A model generated the notes under the pieces. The model did not search any database, was not told the DNA's origin, and saw only the letters and a program-made list of their open reading frames with translations. 64,000 nt of DNA from Nosema muscidifuracis (Eukaryota; Microsporidia; Nosematidae), in the NCBI GenBank assembly GCA_028335825.1, contig JAIOKI010000028.1, forward strand, positions 124,001-188,000, in the 5' to 3' direction. This document shows, in pieces, positions 1 to 13,172 of the stretch. Every line of letters starts with the position of its first letter. The stretch's first letter is position 1. The translations under genes were made by a program, and so were the position numbers.

Positions 1-700
1 TGACTTGGTATAGTAATTAAATTATTTTTTATATATTGTTTATAGATCTGTTATTTATTAGTAATAATCATTCTGTGAATTTGTATTGATCTTGATATCT
101 CATGTTATAAAAAGGCTTATGTATTATGATACTGTATATAAGAAATAGTATTTAATTAATAATAAGAAGTAAACATCTAATTAAATTGAATATCTTTATT
201 TTCTTTCAATGCTTTTGTTAAATTTTTTAATATTTTTTATCAATGCCTAAAAAATACACTATCCTCTAATTATCTTAATCTTACAATTTTCTAATTTCAA
301 TACTTTAGCTCTTATTTATTGCTGTAAAATACTTTCTTAAATTTCTTTAGTTCTTCAATCTCTAACCCATTCACCATTATTCTGTTCATTAATCTATAAT
401 CCTTATATACTAGTACTGTTGTTATCCACCATTTACAAGAATCAATCTTATTTACTTCTGTTTGTGTTCTAATATACTAAATTATAAAACATTTTTAATT
501 TTTCTAGTTTATCTTTCTGACCGAATCTTATTTATTACACTTATAGCTATTTCTTAATCATCTTTGACTTTTCTTTTCCTATTTCATCATTTTCAATATT
601 ATCTAGATTTTCAACAACTGTGTTTCTTCTTATAAATATCTCTCAAGATATTTTCATTCTTACACTTCTTAATGACATATCAATATTCTATATTATTATA
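1..700. repeat. Left arm of a ~0.7 kb inverted repeat
   Basis: The reverse complement of 1-700 aligns with about 11930-12617. The match is clearest at 1-150 against 12470-12617 (shared TGACTTGGTATAG end) and at 240-470 against 12175-12380, and continues past 540-680. Identity is roughly 75-85% by eye. The two arms point outward-in around about 11 kb of other mobile-element relics. The arms look like the ends (3' pol flank plus LTR) of two copies of one LTR-element family in opposite orientation. Confidence 0.75.
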
Positions 701-3200
701 ATAATATCTTATATTGAAACTTTTGTATTTTTATAATATAATCTTCGGTCATCTAAACATAAGTCTTTTATGGAAGTCTAAAATATCTTACTTTGTTGAT
801 TTATTTCCACTATTTGTAATCATATTAACCTTCTAATTGGTTTCTGTTGAACTTATACCGTTGAAATATGTAATTTGGAAATGGTTTCTATATTCTATTT
901 AAAAATGAATATCTACTGTTTTGATTTATTCTTCTGTCATCTAAAGCTTTCGGAGATTTATAATTGGTCTCTAAGTTGAATTATCTGCATAATAAAAAAT
1001 TTTTAAAGTTTGTAATTGCCTATGAGACAGCTAATATTTTTTTAACTAGTTAAATAATTCCTTTCCACCGAATCCCTTTTAAATTCTTTTTAAAATCTGG
1101 TTGTTACAATATTTTTTCTCCTAAAGATTAATTTTATGATCAAAAACGTTTTCAAAAATTTCCTCTTCATTTAACACTATTTTTTGTCTAAAATTAGCAA
1201 TGTTTCTGTATCGTAAAATGAAGCATACTTTTATATGTCTATCAACAATATATTTATATTTTTTATCATAAATGAGTTTCTGAACACCCTGATATTCTTA
1301 TCCGTAATATATCTTGTTTTCTATTTTAACATTGTTCTATACCAATATTTCTCTTTTTTCACAATCTGAAGAAGCCTTTTTTATTTCAATTTCAGTAAAA
1401 TATCTTTGATACCTCAAATTATTAATTATTTTATCAGTATTAGGCGAAAAAAAATTCAGGTACTACTAATTAGTTAAGGCTCACAAGATTTATTATTAGT
1501 CTTAAGCTACCATCTGTTGTAACACCAGTCCAACATTATTTATTCATAATGTTCTTTTAGTATTATATATTGTCTTTCTAGTGATCACTTTTCTGCTTCA
1601 TTCTTAAATTTGTAATTTTTTGTAGCTTATATGGAATATCTACCATTATTATCTTCTAAATTTTTGATTTTTATTTACACCAAGGAATATTTCTATCATA
1701 AGACCCAAACAATATTTTATTGAACAAGGTATTTTAGATGAGAATAAAAGTATATAAACAAGTTTTATAGATAATGTTAAATGATAAATCTAAGTCTTTA
1801 TCAAACAAATTACCATTTTAAGAGATAAATGTGGTAAAAGCTTCTACTTTATACCTTAATATCCTTTAATAAAATTTTCATTTCTATATTTCTTAAATTC
1901 ATTCTTTTTTTCAACATTAAAGCATCGCAAAAAATCTTTACCATTTTTCTTTTTGAATGAAAATGATCATTATTGAAGACATTTTTAAATTTCTATTTTT
2001 ATATCCTTATAATTTAGAATAGTGAGAGAATAAAAATATAAATTCAGGTTATTATTTTTGCACAATTATCATAGAAATCCTATTTAAAATTTAAAATAAG
2101 AATTTATGTAGTAATATAGTTGAGTAATTCATTAATTAAAGCAATAAATTAGTCCCTGAATAATTAACTTAAGATAAAACTTAAAAGTAAAAATATTAAC
2201 GGAAAAATGTTAGCAATGATTATTATTGTTGTCGTATCTTTATACTACTTGGATTTATACAGAGTATCTAAAAAGAATTTTGATATTAATTTCAAAATGT
2301 ATATTTTTTAATTTTTAAATCCGGAAATTTTGCATGAAATAAACAATAATTTCGCTAATTATAAAATCTTTCTTCATGGTTTTTATCCAGCAAGTTAATT
2401 TGATTTTCGTGCAATCTATTTGATATTATTTTATCAGACAAGCGATATACTTTTACTTGTCTTATCTTGATACATTCTATAGCTAAAGTTGTGCAAAGTT
2501 CTTAAGGTTATTATTTTCTTTCATACTCGTGTCATTCAATACAGAAAAAATTATATTAATAAAAACGTAATTTATATTTATCTAGTAAATCTTCGTCTTC
2601 TATTGCATCAAAGATTTTCTTTTTTGCATATTGTTTTAGTTTTATTTTTCTTAAGTTTTTCCTTAGCTTCTTTCTTGTAACATAAGCTCATCTTCTTTAA
2701 TATCTGTCTTTTTTATCTTTTCATATGAAGAATTTGGTCATATTTTTCTCCGAAAATTGTTAGATCAATTTTCTTTTTATTTCTTATTAAGTCTTTCTGT
2801 TATTTAGAGAATAAAATCTTCTTTTAATTTCAGTTTCTTACTATATCTGTCTATAGTTTTCATAAAATAAACATACGTTGTTTTCGTTTTTATTCTAAAA
2901 AATACTAAATGACATTGTTTTCCCTAAAGACCCAATATCATTCTCTTTTCATGATTCATAACAAATTTCGTTAAGTTTTTTATTTTTAATTTTTGAGTCA
3001 TTGACAAATAATATTCTCTTTGACTTAAGATTTCAATCAACTTCTCATTGGTTGCCATTTTTAAAAATTGCATATTATACTTTTTTCTCGCTACTTCCAT
3101 TTTAATATTTTTTTGGGCAATTTATTCAATCTTGAATGATTTTTTTTAAACTTATTGTTATCATTAACATTGTAATCTTCACAATGTTATGATTTATAAG
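1..3200 (-). mobile_element. Ty3/gypsy-like LTR element fossil (minus strand)
   Basis: Decayed LTR retroelement read on the minus strand. Near 3.05-2.9 kb a short gag-like stretch begins MATNEKLIEILSQREYYL; near 1.3-1.15 kb is a stretch resembling the zinc-binding N-terminal part of a gypsy integrase (GVQKLIYDKKY). The left end, about 1-700, is an inverted copy of 11.93-12.617 kb, which includes the presumed LTR end. No frame is long; there are many breaks, so it is old. Family assignment rests on the integrase-like stretch and on homology of its end with the better recognised element at 10.1-12.6 kb; outer limits are approximate. Confidence 0.5.
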
Positions 3201-5700
3201 ATAAGTATATTTATAATTTTCAATCACAATATTTACAAAGAAAATCAAAATACATAAAGCTAGAAAAAATTAAGATTTTTTTACTGTATCTGGTGATATA
3301 AATCGTGATAAGAGATTTGTTAGGAAAAAAAGATATAAATTGTGAGACTAAGTTTGCACATGATTAATAACCAATAAGACTTTATGCCAATGATGTCTCT
3401 CTATCAGAGTATTATCACAAATAAGCAGAAATGTATGAGAATTTCAAATAAATATGTTGATCATCAAATCTGAGTGTCTAAATAAAGCTAAATTGATATC
3501 AATCATAAAGCATTTCAAACTGAAAACTATTTGAGTTTTTATATTTTATCAGAGCTTTAAAGAAACATGAAAGTAACAGTTGTTTATTAAAAAATAGTTC
3601 TTCCGATACAGCAGCATCATATAACGTTCACAAGATTTGAAAATGTGGTATTTGAAATTTATTTTTACAAAAAATATTTGATGTGTATTGTTTTACTGTA
3701 ATTATATAAAGACTCCTTGTAATTGTATTGAATTTTTATTTGATATATTCATATAGATCTAATTTATACCTAATTAACAATTATATTTTTCAAAGTCGTG
3801 TCTATAATTACGATTACGCAATTCATAGTTTGTTGAATCTCCAAAATTTTAATTCTATAAAGTGTCGTTTTAAAAACAGATTAAGCTTATTTTTATTCAT
3901 TTGTTTTTTATTAATAACTTATTTATTTTATAAGTCAATTTTAAAATTAAGTTCATTGCTAATAAAAAATTGTATGTTTATATCTGAGATTTCTCATGGT
4001 AACATGATCATTTTTAATACAGCTTTATTTTGGTTCTATTAATTTGGCAATTTTAATATTTTCAGTCTCTTTCATATTCTCCTTTTTTAGAAATTATTTC
4101 AATAAAGTTTTATTAAATAACTTAAATTGAATTTAAATAAAAAAATGTTATTGCTTAACATTAAGACAAGGAATATAAAAAACGTAATCTTATAGTCATT
4201 GATTGATAATATTTTTTAAGCTATCTAGAACATTTAAATCTGAAGGTAGTTTATTAAATCTTCTCTCTAAATTTGTAAAATTTAAGTTTAGTTCTTTCAC
4301 ATTTAAATATAATTATTAGTTATATTTTTCATGAATATTAGATCTATCCACTAATTACTTCAGAGTCAATTTTTTTGTTGGAGCTTATAAATCCTTTTAT
4401 CTTAATAATTTTTCCTCAATTTTTATTTTCATCTTAATAAATACTTTATGTTGTACATATGTTTTTATTCGGCTTTATAGTTCTTGTGAAAAATGATTAA
4501 TATAAGTTTTCAATGTCAAAAAATAAGGAATAGCTATTCTATAAAAATAGTTAGTGACGCACAGTGATTATCTAACATTTTATACCTATGGTTTCAAGAC
4601 TTATATTATCCCGAGATTTCTAATTCTGTTATTTCTTACTTCAATAATCTAGCAAATGCAGAAATTAGATCAAGCTAGACAGCCGTATCGAGGTATATGT
4701 CCAATCCAGAGTACTAAATATTGCTCTAGAAAACAAGAATATGGCTAACCGCATGTGCTCACCCCTCTTGGGTACAACAAGTGAAGCTTATAATAACAAA
4801 AAAAATACCGAAGAAGCAACTTTAAGCATCAGTATTATTTATTTTATATAAATATTATCTTAATTTTACTCCAGGAGAGAGAAAATGAATAATGCTCAAC
4901 AATGCAAGCCACAAGCGGATAGCTGATAATAAGAACACAGAAGAAAACATGTCATAAAAACATACTTTTAATTTTATCCCTTTAGGCTTATTAGTATGCA
5001 TATTAAAGGATTTTCTATACTCAGGTCGATTACCTACTAATAACGCCATACTGAAGTCACAAGTTTGGAATACAAAAGTCAAATATGATTAACACACAAA
5101 TTAAATAGTTATTCTTTGACTTAGTTGTAAGTATAAAAAAAGATGCCTCAATATAAATTTTATGGCTTTAACAACATTATTGTATCTTGGTGTATTATAA
5201 CATTGAGTGAAGTGACAAAAACGAAAGTATTTCTCTAAGTAGTATCATGTAAAGGATGTTTTATTTGAAAGATTTATTGTTTACGTCGTTGTAGGTTTTC
5301 TTCATTTTGTGTATCGTTCTTTAAATATTTTTTATTTATAAAATACACACAGTCAATATCGCGTGATGTTAAAATGTTTATTTTGATAACTTTCTTGTTT
5401 ATAGTTTTATATAATGATTCACCAATAGCATTATGTCTTACCTCATTTCCTACTAAATTAGAATATATTTCAATGAGTGAATAACCACTAATCTTTCAAA
5501 TTAATCTTTAGACACAACATGATACTTTTTAGTATTTGTTTTCTTTAGTTATTTATTGAAAATAAATCTCACTCACAATTATTATAATAATAATAAATAC
5601 CTTTAATAATTACACACAATTATTATTTGGGTATGGTAAAAATTCTATTTCAAATAAATATACTTTAAGGATCGTCTCACATAAATCTTCGCTTTTAATT
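3200..5700. other. Unassigned AT-rich sequence
   Basis: No gene recognised. A plus-strand frame of 104 codons at 3728-4042 is made of Leu/Ile/Phe/Tyr/Asn codons typical of random AT-rich DNA and has no family signature. A minus-strand frame of 75 codons at 4855-5082 lies in a slightly less AT-rich block (4.65-5.08 kb) but matches nothing I know. Probably old mobile-element debris. Confidence 0.5.
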
Positions 5701-8700
5701 ACAGCAAGGTAGAGACTAATTGTAAATAATAAGATAAGTAAGAAATACATTCAAAATTACAGCAGATAGTATTTATGGACTAGAATTAGATGTTAAATAC
5801 AATATTTGTAAAACAGAGATAAAAAAGTATAAATTTAAATAGGAATGACAAGATTATTAATTGGCAAAATGAGGCTTTATTTTCAAGCAAACAGAATAAG
5901 AAAATTACAAAGATTGATAAAACAAAGTCATATGTGTTTCCATAAAAAAATCATATGCCTCAATTTCTTAGATAAATTCAATGTTAAAGAAGGACAATAT
6001 AAATTTTCTCAAAGTATTGGGAAGTTAGTTAAAAACTAAAATTAAGGAAAAGCTGGTTTCAGCTGTTTTTAAGTGTGAATGTCGACTATATAAAATTAGC
6101 ATCAAAGACTAAGTCCTGTTTCTCAGAGTAGTAATACAGTAAAATTAAAGAGACAAATAGCATTGTTGAAGAAATTCTAATCTAAAAAATGTAAAATCTT
6201 TGAGTAAGAGATAAAAGTAATGAGAAGGCTAAATAAACAATATCGCTCAAGAAGATTTGCAGAATATAAAATTGCATTACTGAGATACCAAGAGTATGAA
6301 ATAAAATCAAATAATATAAAAAAGTTTGTCTTTATTAAATCATTATTCATTCTCTTAAGTTATTCTTTAAGTATTTATTGGTTTTACATCATGTGTGGCA
6401 TTTCATAAGTAAATTTTATTCACATATTTCTATTTCCAAAAAAAGTTCGTGAACATATGAAAAAAACTTTAATATTCTCGCAGAAAAAAGCGAATTATTA
6501 AAAATGCTTTAACAGATTTTAAAATAGCAATAACCAAGAGTTTTGAAAATAAAATTGAAGTATTAATACATGTTTTTATATTAAAGTTCAACTATATATA
6601 TATAGTTGAGACATTCTATATTATATAATAAGTTCTAAAAGTAATAATCAGAACCAAAATTCTCAATATAGTAATGCCATCCGTTAATCTTATAATATAT
6701 AATGTGAACATAGAAATGAAGAAAGACAACGCTTATTTAAAAGAATAAGATCGGAAGTGTAAGTCCTAGAGATATTGCTCTTTAAAAATATTCCTAGTAT
6801 ATTTTAATTATTATTATTTTTATATAAATAATGAGAACTAAAAAAGAATAAAACAGAGAAAAGAAAACAGCGATATTAAAATAAAAGATCTGTGTTTACC
6901 GAAGTAGGTAGAGTACAGCTTACAAATGACATTTGGCCTGTTTAGTTACAAGATGTAAATACAAAAATAAATAATTTTTGGGTTTATTTAATATCTAAAA
7001 AGTGTATGGTGTAGAATATGAAAATCGAAATCGTTAAGCCAAACATTTTGCACGAGTTAAAAGAGCATATTTACTTTCATGTTTTATAATTATCAGATGA
7101 AGATCAGATTTATTATTTTTTCTGCAAGTCTGATTCACTAGCGCTGGATAAGCACTTCAAGATAATGAGAATTAAAAGAAATTGCACTGTGACATTTAAA
7201 ATGTGAAAAGAGTTTGGAGACGAAACGAGATTATATAAATTTATAAATCATGAGAGATACAAACGATATCAAAGTTTATTGAGAGTTAAAAGTAAAAGCT
7301 CGATCAAAAAAATTTAGATGACCGACAAAGATAAGGTCATAAAAATAGAATCTTAAATGATAAAAAATATAAAAAAATTGCAATTGATGTCACACTATTT
7401 TAGTATTAAATTATGTGATATTGATAGAAATATTGTAGAATATATGTGATCTAGTATTTAATTTCAGATCCGAATTTCATACACTCGAGAGCATTTTATG
7501 TTTGAATTTATCATTAAGTATAAATTTCATATTATTAATGCAATAATATATACAAAGTTAAGTCTAAGAATAAAAAACAGTGTAATGTGAACATCTAATA
7601 TGAGTATAATCGAATGATTAGAAGGTTAAACTACCTACAGTATATTCTTCATTGTATGATAGTAATTACAAGAAATGATTTCCAACTTCTCAACTAATTT
7701 ATGAAAGTAACTATGGCGAAAGAAGTTATAAGTTTGTGTTTAAGTTGCAATGATTTGGATCTATATATCATTTTTGGATTAAGAAAGTCAAGTTAAAGTT
7801 TTTTTCTGTAAAAACAAGAAAAGATTTAAAAAGAGGTTGTATATATAAGACTGATTTCTGTATTCAGTAATAATAAACCACATAAGAAAATCGAAGCTTA
7901 ATTATACAATGTAGTCGATAATCTAGGAAAGCTAGAAACTGAAGGAGAACAATTTTGATGATTTCATGTACTCTTTAGATAATTGAATTTAAGCTGATTG
8001 TTCTAAATGCTAACCTTTTTAACTTGATGTTGAATTTTGTTACAGTTTACATATCCTGAGATTAGTGGAAAATAATAAAGCAATATTTAATATACCAAGT
8101 GATAATTTGTGCAATATACAGTATAAAACCTAAAATAATGATTTTTCAGCAGAAATTATACTAATAAGTTGAATTAGGTTTCTAGAATATTTAGCTCATT
8201 ATTTTTTAGAGTAACAAAAAATTACATTTGTAGAATCTTATGAAAAGGTGAATAGGTCACATTTGATATATCTGACCGATAAAAAAGAACTTATATTATA
8301 ACAGTAATCAATTAATTATGTGGGTACTTGTTCTGGGGTTATAAGTTTATGAAACTAATCAAAAGAATCTGAGTAAAGAAATGAAAAGTTGTGCCAAAGA
8401 AAAAATGTAAAAGTCTAATACATTACGCATTTTTATCATTTTTCAGATGGTGTGGTGGAAAGACTTAGTAGAAGTATGCAAGAGGATGCCTATTAGGATA
8501 AAAATTAATAAAGTTGTAATTTGTATAACAATGCATTCCATTCAAAAATATGAATAGCATCTTTGATACACTGATCTCGTAAAAAGTAAAGTAGGAGCAA
8601 TTTGAAGAAATGAAAAATTAATAAACGAAAAGCAATAGAAGAGATGAATTTATATTTAAAAAGAAGAATATGGTGATCATTAAGACGAAAACATATGTTA

Positions 8701-8850
8701 AATACAAGATGCAAAGAATAGTTACATGAATACTAGGAAAAATGCTTACAGTGTGAGTATAGGAAAATGATGATCGAGAGATATGGTTCTCAACTAAATC
8801 TTATAGTAGCAGGTAATTTTGAATGAGGTGCTGTTGGTTTAAATATAAAA
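5700..8850 (+). mobile_element. Ty3/gypsy-like LTR element fossil with integrase
   Basis: Plus-strand relic. The clearest mark is the integrase catalytic-core motif SDGVVER at about 8440-8460, the counterpart of the gypsy HPxSDGxVER signature, with the first-Asp region (TFDISD) roughly 0.2 kb upstream. Sequence behind it to about 8.8 kb resembles an integrase C-terminal tail. The part from 5.7 to 7.9 kb is purine-rich on this strand like the rest of the relic, but its domains cannot be told apart. Many breaks; old. No LTRs identified. Confidence 0.55.
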
Positions 8851-8889
8851 TATTTATACCCAGCATATAATTATCAAAATGTTCATAAA

Positions 8890-9860
8890 TAATATACGGT
8901 AAGGATTTTATGGCTAAATTTCTTTTTTACTCTTCTCCACACTTTTTTGAAAAAGTAATAATTTTATAGTATCTAAAGTTTAAATTCGATTTAAAAATAT
9001 TACTTATAATGAAAAGTTGTTGATAGAGTTTTATTTTAACAAGAAATTCTAAAATTTCCAATGTGCAGTAAGTGTTTAAAACCAAAGACTTATATAAATA
9101 TCATTGTTATCGTAGGCGTAATAAAAAATGTTCGAATTACTCCAGTTTACTCAAACAAAATTTTTTCATCATGCACATCTAAGCGTAAAATAACTTCTTA
9201 TTATATTATGTGTGTGGCGCAAATATAGTTCAAATCGATCCTTAGCCATGGAATTATCTTTTTCAATTAGTGATAACAATGTGGTATGGTCGCTTCGATA
9301 ATTAGCTTCTAATTTTCTATTCACAGCAAATTAGTGATGAAGGATGTATTGTTGAAATATATGAAATCGATCTGGTTAAAAATAAGTATCAGGTTTGGGC
9401 AATGCACTATGGAGTAATAGATCAGCTGCATAACTTTTTTCAAAATCGTCTAATATTGTTAGCAAAATACATTGAATTAGATAATTCGAAGAAAAATTGC
9501 ATCTAGTATAACTATTTAGCAGACATATGGCGAGGTTATTTAAACATTAAAAAATATGTGCTGATTTAGGTTTTCGATATGAAACTATAAATTATTCAGT
9601 TTTTTTGCTGATACAGACACTTATGCAAATACACAAACTATTGAGAGTATGTGGTCTGTTATAAAAAGAAATATAATGTGAAATAATAATTTAATATATT
9701 TTGTTATGAAAAATTATGTTTTTAGATTTAAATTACTTTTTAGAGATATTTTAATTGAAAAAATGTTAGACTTTATACGTTTTGATAATTAATAAATTTT
9801 GCAATATTAATATTTTTAGTCATATATTTTTTTAGAAACTAGGGGAAGGTATAAAAAAAG
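8890..9860 (+). mobile_element. Merlin/ISXO2-like DNA transposon relic (copy 1)
   Basis: Transposase remnant of the Merlin (IS1016/IS1595, ISXO2-like DDE) group. A first-Asp region begins at the ISDEGCIVE stretch near 9330-9360. The second-Asp region reads LADIWRGY near 9520-9540, keeping the Asp. The C-terminal region carries DTDTYANTQTIESMWSVI near 9615-9660, where bacterial and animal relatives have H(T/N)QTIES before a Lys/Arg-rich helix and the catalytic Glu. It aligns along its whole length with 44.5-45.47 kb. Frames are interrupted several times, so it cannot make a full transposase. Terminal inverted repeats were not found by eye. Confidence 0.75.
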
Positions 9861-10120
9861 AAATTTAACTGTTTTATATTAAGTTTTTTAATTTATAAAA
9901 AGTCATCGGTTTGCTTAAGAAAGAAATGACCTTTCGATTCTTGTGAGAACCAAATAATTTCATTATCTCTAATAAAACTTGTTCTGCTTAATTGATAACC
10001 AACTAACTAATGGAATCTTCACTGATTCATCAAAAAATATTGAAGGAAATTATTTTAAATAATAATAAAATTCTTTATCACTAGCAACAGTTTGCTTACA
10101 GGATACGACAATAATAATTT
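9860..10120. other. Short spacer between relics
   Basis: AT-rich sequence between the Merlin relic and the next LTR-element fossil. Nothing recognised. Confidence 0.4.
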
Positions 10121-10125
10121 TTTTC

Positions 10126-11531
10126 GCAAAAATCAAAATAAGAATCTCATTTGTTAATTAATACAATATATATAAATAAAGATTATAAGGGGTAATATTT
10201 CTTTTTAAATCTGTACAAAGCAGTATAACTAATCAAACTTCAAATATTTTATTTTTGAATTCGCATTAAAGATTATCAAAGACAATATTACAACTTGTAT
10301 AAAAACATAAAAATTAAAATTATGAAAAAGAAGTAAGAAGTGTATGCAGGAAGAGTTTATGATTGACAAAATATGTTAAAAAACTAAAGTCATTTTCTTT
10401 TATGTAGGAAAAGCATATGGCAAAAAAAACATTTCAATAAGTTTAGAGAGTTGAATAAAAAATAAGGTCCATTGAAAATAAAAAGAGTCAGTAAATGATA
10501 GAAAAAAATTTACAAAAAAATAATTATTTTTTCTGATATTCATAGACAAACAAAAATCCCAAAATATAGTTTGAACATTTTAGACATTATTTTATACAAT
10601 CAAATAATCTGATAAGTTTAGAAATTATTGATGCCGATACGAATCTCACAATACAAGCATATAACAATAAGTTCAAAGATACATAGAATATAGGTGAACT
10701 ATAATGTAAAATTATTGTAAAATAATGGTTTCTAGTAGATATAAAATAGCTTTACATACACGATGATCTTTCTGAGTTTTTAAAATGCCATTGAACTTGG
10801 TGAATAAATAAGTTAGATTTTAGAGAATAATGAATAACTTATTAAGTAAATTCTTCTATAAAATAGTAGTTGTATATTTAGATAACATACTCATTTTAGT
10901 GTGAGAGTAAAGAATGATGAAAAGAACGTGACTTTAGTTTTGGAAGCATTAAATAAGAAGAAATGTGAATATTAAATTTTTGTGTCACATATTACAGATA
11001 ATATCATTAATTAAGAATTACGACTGATATTGAGACTATTAAATTATTGTGCATTGTATATAAAAGAATTATATGACATACTAAAATTTAAAGAACAAGT
11101 AGCTAAATGAAGAATTGCTATGATAACAAGATATCTTGAAGATAATTGCATATTATAATGAAACAAATACATTTTGTATTGTTTAGAATTTCAGATATTA
11201 ATACAGCCTTGATTTTGATAACAAATGTCTTTAAATATGATGTGAGTCAATATTATCACAAGAATATAACGAAAAAATACGGTGTAAGTTTCTTAATCTA
11301 ATTGAAAGTCAAAAAAAAAGAAATTACTCTGTGTCTGAAAAAGAAGCTTTATTTAAGTTATTAATCAATACAGTAAACACCTAATAATAACGATTAAAAC
11401 ATTTTCTAAAAAATATATAAGGATAGATTTGATTAATGATAATATAATATTACGCAAGCAGTATTAACTTAGATATTTTCAATCTTTATTTAGTTAAAGA
11501 AGTATATTCAAGTCATTATCAATCAAAAATA
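10126..11531 (+). repeat. Direct repeat, copy 1 (other copy at 62606-64000)
   Basis: About 1.4 kb aligns colinearly with 62606-64000 at roughly 90% identity by eye, with small indels. It covers the reverse transcriptase and RNase H part of the LTR-element fossil. The second copy runs off the window, so the true repeat is longer or ends outside. Confidence 0.85.
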
Positions 11532-11929
11532 GATTAAAGAAAGGTATAGTAGATATGAAATTAATATCAATATTATAATATAATAAGACAGATATAAATT
11601 TTATTATAACTTAAGATTGTGATAGGGAATCTAAAGTATTAGTAAAAGCAAGTTCACATTGATAATATAATAAACTTTTAATAGTAGAAGTGAAGTAATT
11701 TAATTAAATGAAAATTTTTGTAATTCAATAATTTATTGTTATAGTAATGAAACGTTAAAATTAAATAGAAATTTTAAAATTGTAACAAAGAATCTAAAAG
11801 TTATAAAATACAGAATCTTTATGTTATCTTACTTAATAATTTATGATGAATATATGGTGAATACGAAGAACATTAAATAAAAATTGAAGAATATGGTCAA
11901 GTGGCTTAAATATTATTATAATAATATAG

Positions 11930-12617
11930 AATATTGATTTATGATATGCCATTAAGAGATGTAAGAATGTGAAGATCTTGAGAGATATTTATAAGAAGAA
12001 CCAGAATTGTTGAAAATGTAGATAATATTGAAAGGGATGAAATAGGAAAAGAAAAATCAAGGATGATTAAGAAATAGCAGTAAGTATAATAAATGAGATT
12101 TGGTCAGAAAGATAAACAAGTGAAAAAATAAGAATATTTTAAATTTAGTAGATTAAAACACAAACAGAATTAGACATGATGGATAACAACAGTACTAGTA
12201 TATAAGGATTATAGATTAATGAACAGAATACTTGTGAATGGATTAGAGATTGAAGAACTAAAGAAATTTAAGAAAATATTTTACAGCAATAAAGAAGAGC
12301 TAAAATATTGAAATTAGAAAATTGTAGGATTAAGATAATTGAAGAAGTTAAGATTGCAAAAAAGAAGATAGTGTATTTTTTAGGCATTGATGAAAGATAC
12401 TGAAGAAATTAACAAAAGCATAGAAGAAATAAAGATATTCAATTTAATTAGATGTTTACTTCTAATTAATAGTCAAATGCTATTTCTTATGTGCAGTGTC
12501 AAAATACATAAGCCTTTTTATAACATGGGATATCAAGATCAATACAAATTCACAGAATGACTATTAGTAAGATACAAACAATACATGACAAAATAATGTA
12601 TTTACTATACCAAGTCA
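11930..12617. repeat. Right arm of the inverted repeat
   Basis: Reverse-complement partner of 1-700. The outer end is at 12617 and coincides with the edge of the LTR-element fossil and with the change from AT-rich relic to the rDNA 5' flank. Confidence 0.75.
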
Positions 12618-13172
12618 AACTATTCCATCTACATCACAAAGAAATAAAACTAAAAATCATTATCAAAGAATAAAAATATACACAGTGAATGTTGTATACA
12701 TACCTCATCAATAAAATATTTTACATCTTCAAGTAACAAAACCCATCAAAAACCAAACCATCGTTACGGTCTCACATTACTGTTCACACAAGTAATCACC
12801 ACGATCACTTCAGCAACCAACGTCCCAGCACGTTCACAGGATGGTCACCATTCTCAATCCTTAACTGGACACTCCAATCAACTTCCCGTTGTTCAACACA
12901 ACCACCAGATTGTAACTCTTTTTATACAACATATATATCATACTAGTACACTCAAACACACTACATATAACCTGTCAAAAATCATAACTCAGCAATTAAT
13001 TATTAATTCTGATTTGTCAATTTAATTTATCAGTAGATTAAATAATACACAATGTAAATTATTTATTACTCATGTTGTAGTTTTCGTATGTTATATTGCA
13101 CTGATTGATTGAGAGATTAAGATTTCTGAGACTAGATTAATACTGACTAGAATGTAGATATGTTATTTTGTA
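12618..13172 (+). promoter_or_regulatory. rDNA 5' flank (promoter and leader expected here)
   Basis: Between the LTR-element end and the SSU start. About 12720-12910 is unusual: rich in C and A, very poor in G, and much less AT-rich than the neighbours. A TATA-like stretch, CTTTTTATACAAC, lies near 12918. The RNA polymerase I start and leader must lie in or near this segment if the unit is expressed, but no specific promoter element can be identified from sequence alone. One frame is open for about 70 codons (12740-12960) but has no start codon. Confidence 0.4.

Larger units (their letters stand above)
10120..12617 (+). mobile_element. Ty3/gypsy LTR element fossil, pol and 3' end
   Basis: Plus-strand relic with recognisable pol order. 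A reverse transcriptase active-site region (KIVVVYLDNILI, cf. the gypsy YxDD box) lies near 10.86-10.90 kb. An RNase H region with the gypsy-type NYSVSEKEAL block lies near 11.32-11.35 kb. The right end finishes ...CCAAGTCA at 12617, a CA end as expected for an LTR. The first 1.4 kb recur at 62.6-64 kb and the last 0.7 kb recur inverted at 1-700. Many breaks; old, though the two pol copies are still close to each other. Confidence 0.8.

Noticed and set aside
3728-4042. 104-codon plus frame as a membrane protein gene
   Set aside because: Hydrophobic look follows from T-rich codons; no start context, no neighbour and no family pattern, unlike the ORF1 frame.
6590-6607. AT palindrome (ACTATATATATATAGT)
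   Set aside because: Simple TA dinucleotide run; no further structure.
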